A stretch of 64,000 nt of DNA from contig LADT01000024.1 of NCBI GenBank assembly GCA_000961765.1, positions 1 to 64,000 of the forward strand. The letters run 5' to 3'. Position numbers and translations under genes: made by a program. Shown piece by piece: positions 59,218 through 64,000 of this stretch. The notes beneath the pieces are model-generated. The model searched no databases, was not told where the DNA came from, and saw only the letters and a list, made by a program, of their open reading frames with translations. Numbering within the stretch: position 1 is the first letter of the stretch; each line of letters begins with the position of its first letter. Source of the stretch: Clostridiaceae bacterium BRH_c20a (GTDB lineage Bacteria; Bacillota; Peptococcia; Peptococcales; BICA1-8).

Positions 59218-60162
59218 TTATAACAGATTTGTTGATTTAATCCATTCCTCTGTCTTTTTAATTCCCTCTTCCAGGTCAGTTTGGGGTTGCCAATTTAATA
59301 AATTTTTAGCTTTTTGAAAATTACATAACAGTTTTTTTATTTCACTTTGGGGATGAATATGTGGTACATGTTTTATTTTTTGCTCATTGCCACCAATCAG
59401 CATTGCTAAATCATTAATGGAAATATCTCGACCCAAGCCTGCATTAATTATTTCTCCCTCTACAGATTGAGAATAGCCTGCTGTAACTACAAAACGGGCA
59501 CAGTCTTCTACATAAAGAAGATCACGGGTTTGGGTCCCATCACCATAGATAATCAAATCCTTGCCTGCTAATTTGTTTTTAATAAAAATTGCAACAACTC
59601 CGCCCTCCCCCCCTGTCTTTTGGAAAGGACCATAGGTATTAAAAGGACGAACAATTACAATTGGCATATCATAAGCATAATAGTAGGAAAAAACCATATC
59701 CTCTGCAGCAATTTTGGAGCCTGCATAAGGCGACGCCGGTTTAGTAGGGTGGGTTTCTTTAATCCCTTCGCTATTAAAGGCACGGTCATAAACCATGCAA
59801 GTACTCATAAATACTAACTTTACCTTATTTTTTCGACACTCCTCCAGCACTTTAAAAGTACCTATGGTATCATTTTCAAAGGTTTTTGCCGGATCATCTA
59901 TACTATCTTGAACATTTATGCCGGCTGCGAGATGATAGCAAATATCAAACTTATTTCTAAATATGTCTGCCAACAGTTGACTATTGTTTATATCTCCGTG
60001 GACAAAATCCATAAAATTTGGCTCATTAAAAAAATTAGCAATATTTTTGGTCCTGCCGTTGGTAAGATTATCTACTACCCAAACTAAATGACCGTCCTTT
60101 AGCAGTTCATTAACAACCCACCTGCCGATAAAGCCACTGCCGCCTGTTACCAGTGCCCGCAA
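59218..60162 (-). CDS. NAD-dependent sugar epimerase/dehydratase
   Basis: 314 residues of the extended SDR family. N-terminal LVTGGSGFIGRW, then DLTNGRTKNIANF-like sugar binding region, catalytic Tyr-Lys in SPYAGSKIAAEDM, and RPFNTYGPFQ. Start at TTG 60162, seven bases after GGAGGG; the frame continues 14 codons upstream without a better site. Located between pseB and pseC, it may make a second sugar nucleotide or modify the pseudaminic pathway; members include UDP-glucose 4-epimerases and GDP-mannose dehydratases. Confidence 0.88.
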   Translation of the reverse strand: MRALVTGGSGFIGRWVVNELLKDGHLVWVVDNLTNGRTKNIANFFNEPNFMDFVHGDINNSQLLADIFRNKFDICYHLAAGINVQDSIDDPAKTFENDTIGTFKVLEECRKNKVKLVFMSTCMVYDRAFNSEGIKETHPTKPASPYAGSKIAAEDMVFSYYYAYDMPIVIVRPFNTYGPFQKTGGEGGVVAIFIKNKLAGKDLIIYGDGTQTRDLLYVEDCARFVVTAGYSQSVEGEIINAGLGRDISINDLAMLIGGNEQKIKHVPHIHPQSEIKKLLCNFQKAKNLLNWQPQTDLEEGIKKTEEWIKSTNLL

Positions 60163-60227
60163 AACAAATCCCTCCTCACAGTTATCACGCGTTACACGCA
60201 CCACGATAATGAAAACGTTAGTTGTGT

Positions 60228-60352
60228 GTCATCCTAAGCGATAGCGAAAGATCTTATGCAGCGAAGAATGTCAAGATCCTTCGGTCGTTCCTCCTCAGGA
60301 TGACACGGGTTGAAAAATCGTCCATCGACTATCGTCCATTGACTATCAACGT
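60228..60352. repeat. Dispersed palindromic repeat plus degenerate 7-bp units
   Basis: CATCCTAAGCGATAGCGAAAG and the facing AAGATCCTTCGGTCG...CAGGATGACAC (60228-60306) form one copy of the dispersed palindrome. TCGTCCATCGACTATCGTCC-type 7-bp units follow (60318-60352). Confidence 0.8.
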
Positions 60353-60355
60353 ATT

Positions 60356-61363
60356 TCATAGCAGTAGAATTTCTTTTTTCAACAAAGTCCGAACCTCTTC
60401 TAGGGATAATGGTTTTTGATTGTGGGAGCTATAAGTTCCTGCCTTAGCTTTCTCAGCCCCATTATAATTGTGTAGCTTTCCAAAACCCGGTGCCAGTATA
60501 TACATATTTTCTAGTTCCCACCCATCCATTGATTCTTCATAGGTCATTAACTCTTCATGTCTTTTTTCACCAGGCCGCAATCCGATATCTTCAATTTTAA
60601 TATTTTCAACATCAATACAATATTTTTTACAGGTCTCTTCAATAACGACGCTAACCAAATCCTTAAGCAAAATAACCGGCATTTTTAAAACAAATATTTC
60701 CCCGCCTTTGGCTTCCTTCAAGGCTTGAATGGTTAATTGGGTTGCATCATTCACAGTCATCATAAACCGGGTCATAAATTGATCAGTTACTGTAACCTTC
60801 CTTTCTTCAACTATTTGGTTTATAAAATAGGGTATTACTGATCCCCTAGAACCTATAACATTACCAAACCGAACACTGGTAAGAATAGTAATCCCTTTTC
60901 CTTTACTATACTCGGCAGCAGATATCAGCCTTTCTGCAGCTAACTTTGTTGCTCCATAAATATTAGTTGGGGAAATTGCTTTATCAGAACTGGTAAATAT
61001 AACTTTTTTAACTTTTTGGGCAATTGCGGCTTTAATAACATTTTGGGTACCATGTATATTAGTTAATACCGCTTCATAAGGATTATATTCACAAGCTGGG
61101 ACATGCTTCATAGCTGCAAGATGAAAGACAAAATCAATATCGTTCATAGCGCTAAACACCCGATCGAAATCCCTGACATCACCTATTAAATAACGAAGAT
61201 TCTTTTGTTTATCTAACTGGTTTTGCAGCAGGTATTGTTTATATTCATCCCTACTTAAGACCCTTATGACTTCAGGTTCCTCAAGCAAAATTTGCTTTAT
61301 TAAATTTTCTCCAATCGTACCGGTACCACCTATGATTAATACTTTAGCTCCTTTAAAAAACAT
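60356..61363 (-). CDS. pseB: UDP-GlcNAc 4,6-dehydratase PseB (inverting)
   Basis: 335 residues, first enzyme of the pseudaminic pathway. NAD site VLIIGGTGTIGENLIKQIL, FHLAAMKHVPACEYNP, SSDKAISPTNIYGATKLAAE (catalytic residues with the Lys) and FGNVIGSRGSVIPYFINQI. The GDVRDFDRV block separates it from retaining dehydratases. ATG 61363 after AGAAGGTGGG. It heads the minus-strand sugar gene run. Confidence 0.94.
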   Translation of the reverse strand: MFFKGAKVLIIGGTGTIGENLIKQILLEEPEVIRVLSRDEYKQYLLQNQLDKQKNLRYLIGDVRDFDRVFSAMNDIDFVFHLAAMKHVPACEYNPYEAVLTNIHGTQNVIKAAIAQKVKKVIFTSSDKAISPTNIYGATKLAAERLISAAEYSKGKGITILTSVRFGNVIGSRGSVIPYFINQIVEERKVTVTDQFMTRFMMTVNDATQLTIQALKEAKGGEIFVLKMPVILLKDLVSVVIEETCKKYCIDVENIKIEDIGLRPGEKRHEELMTYEESMDGWELENMYILAPGFGKLHNYNGAEKAKAGTYSSHNQKPLSLEEVRTLLKKEILLL

Positions 61364-61427
61364 TTTTGTAACCCACCTTCTCTAATATAGGTTCATTTTC
61401 TGGTACTTTACTATTCTGAAAAAAGTT

Positions 61428-61470
61428 ACTAGTTACTATGACTAGTAAAAAGCCAATAGTCGATAGCCGA
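61428..61470. repeat. Degenerate GTTACTA 7-bp units
   Basis: GTTACTAGTTACTATGACTAG at 61427-61447 and AGTCGATAGCCGAT near 61457-61470. The rest of the 61364-61752 gap is AT-rich sequence holding the promoter below. Confidence 0.6.
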
Positions 61471-61660
61471 TGTGTTTTTAATTATTCTTAGGCATAATTT
61501 CGTTACTTTCATCTTATGCTTACAACAATACTTTTGCTTAAGTTCACTAAAAATAACATTACCAAATTTATTGGGATTTGGATAAACTCTTTTATCATTG
61601 ATAATTCCTCTGAATATCTATCCTAACTTATCTTATTTTTTAAAAATATGGATCCCAAGC

Positions 61661-61689
61661 ACAATAAAATTCCCATGTATCATAATATA
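61661..61689 (+). promoter_or_regulatory. Sigma-E/K-like promoter of the DUF4183 gene
   Basis: AC (61661-61662), 18 bases, then CATAATATA (61681-61689). The spacing is one base longer than the best matches; the context (spore-surface-type gene) supports it. Confidence 0.45.
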
Positions 61690-61752
61690 TATTAGCTGTA
61701 CATTTTAATGTACTCTGTAGCTAACTATTATAAAAAGAAGGAGGAAAGCAAT

Positions 61753-62133
61753 ATGCCAACATCATTATTTAGACTTGTTGTTAGTGCTGCTACAACTACA
61801 AATACCGATACAAATCCAGCTGTTTCGAAGTACTTTTATAATTTACAGGCTGGTCACAGGACAGGTGCTGTTACTACTATTCCATCTACTTCGTTTACTG
61901 ATGATACCGGTACTGCCGTAGCTTCAAACTTAACAACTGCAACAGCAAATGATGGTTATTATTACCTGTTTGTTAACGGTGTGCTCCAACAATCCAATTT
62001 ATTTACAGTTAGTACTAATGGTTCCCAAGTAGTAATCTCTAAAACATCTACTGTTCCAGTTAGTGCCCCCATCACCTTAGCGGTAAATAATTTTGCACCT
62101 ACCTCTACCTCAACTACTACAGTAACAACCTAA
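61753..62133 (+). CDS. DUF4183 domain protein (likely spore surface)
   Basis: 126 residues, Thr/Ser/Ala rich. The DUF4183 core is visible in ANDGYYYLFVNGVLQQSNLF and the following VSTNGSQVVIS, with a Thr-rich tail (PTSTSTTTVTT). Family members occur in exosporium/BclA-like or other surface proteins of spore formers and appear beta-structured. Start ATG 61753 after GGAGGAAAGCAAT; an ATG at 61708 in frame lies before that site. No export signal, which fits assembly on the forespore from the mother cell. Confidence 0.85.
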   Translation: MPTSLFRLVVSAATTTNTDTNPAVSKYFYNLQAGHRTGAVTTIPSTSFTDDTGTAVASNLTTATANDGYYYLFVNGVLQQSNLFTVSTNGSQVVISKTSTVPVSAPITLAVNNFAPTSTSTTTVTT

Positions 62134-62148
62134 TTAATGACTAAAATA

Positions 62149-62183
62149 AGGATGGGCAAATTTCAGCCCATCCTTTCTTTTTC
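62149..62183. terminator. Bidirectional intrinsic terminator
   Basis: GGATGGGC/GCCCATCC with an eight-base loop and T-run on the plus side; the stop codon of the minus-strand TPR gene is inside it. Confidence 0.9.
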
Positions 62184-64000
62184 CACCCTGATTAGCTCAC
62201 TATAGGGAAACTGCTGATGTCCTACGTTCAATCTGTCTAAGGCATAGCCTTTACAAATACTAAAAAATTTTGAAACAATCTCAAATGGTCCACTTTGTTC
62301 TTTCAGCCATCGCTCTGCTTCGCTTTCCTTTCCCGTAAGCCATAAACTACTAATTATATAAGCCAGGGCTAGGGGATAACTAGTTTCATCCTTTCCTATC
62401 TTGTGAAAGGATGCTAATGCCTTCTCAAATTGTTGGTTCCTAAAATCAATGACCCCTAAAATATAATCAATAAACTCCTGTTTATGCTGAAACCAACTGC
62501 CCTCTAAAAACCAGTTTTTTTCCTCTAAAAATTTGGAGAATTGATTAGGATTTTCCTGAAACATTTCTTTTATTTTTTCTTGAGCCAGATTATCTAAAGG
62601 CTGCCATTGCAGTGCCCGTAAAAAGGCCGAGAAGGCCTCTTGATTTTTCTTGGCTTTTCTATAAAAATCACCTATTTCACTATGTATTTTGGAACATGTT
62701 AACTCTAAAGTAGTCAGTTCAAGAGAGCTTTCATTCATAGCGTTTTTATCCAGCGCAAAAAACTGATAAAATGCTACTAAAGATTTACTTGGTTTAGCTG
62801 GTGTTTGGGGAGCCATAGTTTGGTTAATCTCTTCTAGCGATTCCTTCAGTTTTTTTATGAAGCCTTGGGACCATACTACATATTCCAATGGCCCCAAAGG
62901 CTGTTTATCTCCTAAGCTGATTACTTTTTGAGCTGTTTCTATCTGTTCTTTGCCCAAAAATTGCTCCAAAACTTTTTGTTTAAACTCCAACTGCTTTTCT
63001 TTAGTGGAAATTTGCCCAAAAATTCTTTCAATAATCTGATAATCATTTTGTTCTGCCCACAGTACACCTAAATTGATATATTTATCCTCATTTCCTCTCT
63101 GTAATAATGGTATAAGTAGTCGTGCTTTATCCACTTTTCCTAACCATAAAAAACTTTCCATTAATGTACTAACAATTTCATATTCCTGATCTTTTAGGTC
63201 TCTATATTGGGGCTCTTCTTCAGTGAGCAATTGATGGAGAAAATGATATAAAGCTTTAATATTATTTTCTATGCTTAAAGCTTCATCCATTTCTTTTAAT
63301 ACTTGCCTGACCTTTTGCCACTTACCATGAATCCAATAGCCTTCCATTCGCTGTAATAGCATATGGTTATAGAAAGGGCTCTCTTTTAGTATTGAGGAAA
63401 AGGAAAGCTCCGCTTTTTTTAGTTCTCCTAGCATCATATAACAGGAAGCTTTTATGCTCTCTGTTTGCTCCCCTTTACCTAATAGAGATTCCAAGTTATC
63501 TAAATGGGCTAAAACTTTATGGTATTCTCGCTGTTGAAAGAGAATATCCATTATTACTATCAGCTGTTGAAGGTTACTTTCTTCTATAGATTGCTGCAAT
63601 AAATTTGCTAAAATTTCAGTATTATTTACTTTTTTAACCACGTTCCCTATTTTATATAAAATTTGGGGATTACCTTTATTCAACTCATAGGCCTGTTGAT
63701 AATAAATAAGGGCTCGGTGATAATTAAAAACTTCTTCATGGATATCTCCCAATGTTTCTAAAATTACCGTAATGTTGATTTCTGGTTCAGGTACCATGGT
63801 GTTGGACTTTCCTCTTAGCTTCAAGCCTTTCTCCAAATCACCGATAGCTTCCCCATATTCTTTCAATTGTTTTTTTAACTCCCCCCGTAAAACAAGGAAA
63901 TCCGTATATAAAGGGAAGTTCTTTATTCCTTCATCCAATACATCTAGAGCATTCTCATGTCTTTCCAGAGAGATTAAAGCCCAGCTTAAACATTTATATA
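62163..64000 (-). CDS. TPR-repeat protein, 5' end outside the window
   Basis: The frame stays open to the right edge: the sequence before the first candidate start (TTG 63938) reads LISLERHENALDVLDEGIK, still of TPR type, so the true start is beyond 64000. The visible part, about 610 residues, is made of helical tetratricopeptide repeats (ILYKIGNVVKKVNN, GDIHEEVFNYHRALIYYQQA, GDFYRKAKKNQEAFSAFLRA). Such proteins often accompany glycan biosynthesis clusters and may carry a glycosyltransferase domain in the missing N-terminal part. Ends in the shared terminator. Confidence 0.85.
   Translation of the reverse strand, partial: YKCLSWALISLERHENALDVLDEGIKNFPLYTDFLVLRGELKKQLKEYGEAIGDLEKGLKLRGKSNTMVPEPEINITVILETLGDIHEEVFNYHRALIYYQQAYELNKGNPQILYKIGNVVKKVNNTEILANLLQQSIEESNLQQLIVIMDILFQQREYHKVLAHLDNLESLLGKGEQTESIKASCYMMLGELKKAELSFSSILKESPFYNHMLLQRMEGYWIHGKWQKVRQVLKEMDEALSIENNIKALYHFLHQLLTEEEPQYRDLKDQEYEIVSTLMESFLWLGKVDKARLLIPLLQRGNEDKYINLGVLWAEQNDYQIIERIFGQISTKEKQLEFKQKVLEQFLGKEQIETAQKVISLGDKQPLGPLEYVVWSQGFIKKLKESLEEINQTMAPQTPAKPSKSLVAFYQFFALDKNAMNESSLELTTLELTCSKIHSEIGDFYRKAKKNQEAFSAFLRALQWQPLDNLAQEKIKEMFQENPNQFSKFLEEKNWFLEGSWFQHKQEFIDYILGVIDFRNQQFEKALASFHKIGKDETSYPLALAYIISSLWLTGKESEAERWLKEQSGPFEIVSKFFSICKGYALDRLNVGHQQFPYSELIRVEKERMG

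Noticed and set aside
63934-63938. TTG at 63938 as the true start of the last TPR gene
   Set aside because: The frame continues with TPR-like residues to the window edge and no ribosome site precedes this codon.

Overview
The window looks like chromosomal DNA from an anaerobic, motile, endospore-forming Firmicute, probably a clostridial or Peptococcaceae-type organism. The evidence is low GC, strong GGAGG ribosome sites with frequent TTG/GTG starts, a CotS-type coat protein and other spore-surface genes, chemoreceptors, CheW, a diguanylate cyclase, and a complete H2-linked Mvh/Hdr flavin-based electron-bifurcation system. No rRNA or tRNA gene was seen.

Layout. 0-3.5 kb is a mobile/defence patch: a group II intron with its reverse transcriptase, two copies of a decayed transposase tail and a MazEF-like toxin-antitoxin pair. 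3.6-16.7 kb holds mostly single genes: two conserved proteins of unknown function, a cation-efflux pump behind a structured leader with an attenuator, chemoreceptors, a GGDEF protein, CheW, a nitrilase-family amidase, a sirtuin, an FMN oxidoreductase and two lipoproteins. 16.8-30.3 kb, all on the minus strand, is a [NiFe]-hydrogenase cassette. In transcription order it reads hdrC-hdrB-hdrA-mvhD-mvhG-mvhA, a ferredoxin, a maturation protease, then hypA-B-F-C-D-E, with a soluble chemoreceptor directly after hypE.

30.6-51.2 kb is the most unusual part. It has three phenylacetate-CoA-ligase-like adenylating enzymes and two amidohydrolases (one like the enamidase of nicotinate fermenters). It also has an archaeal-type aldolase plus 3-dehydroquinate synthase II pair (the pair that makes 3-amino-4-hydroxybenzoate in actinomycetes), a LivHMGF transporter with two binding proteins, a nitroreductase and a FadR-type regulator. 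Two paralogous 51-52-residue proteins that I cannot place in any family sit beside two of the ligases. I infer a pathway that makes or salvages an aromatic or heterocyclic amide; this is a hypothesis. A probable 6S RNA lies near its end.

51.4-64 kb is envelope and spore related: CotS, two Pro/Met-rich mini-proteins, a glucosaminidase-SLH protein, a pseudaminic-acid type sugar cluster (pseB, epimerase, pseC, pseF, pseI) in which pseG and an ATP-grasp gene are broken and fused, a DUF4183 protein, and a TPR protein running off the right edge. Three of the spore-type transcription units have sigma-E/K-like promoters (AC-N16/18-CATANNNTA).

Across the window the intergenic gaps hold many different tandem repeats, nearly all with a 7-bp unit, plus imperfect palindromes of the ATCCTGAG...AAGGATCTT type. 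Starts were moved from the longest reading frame wherever a ribosome site clearly pointed to an internal codon.
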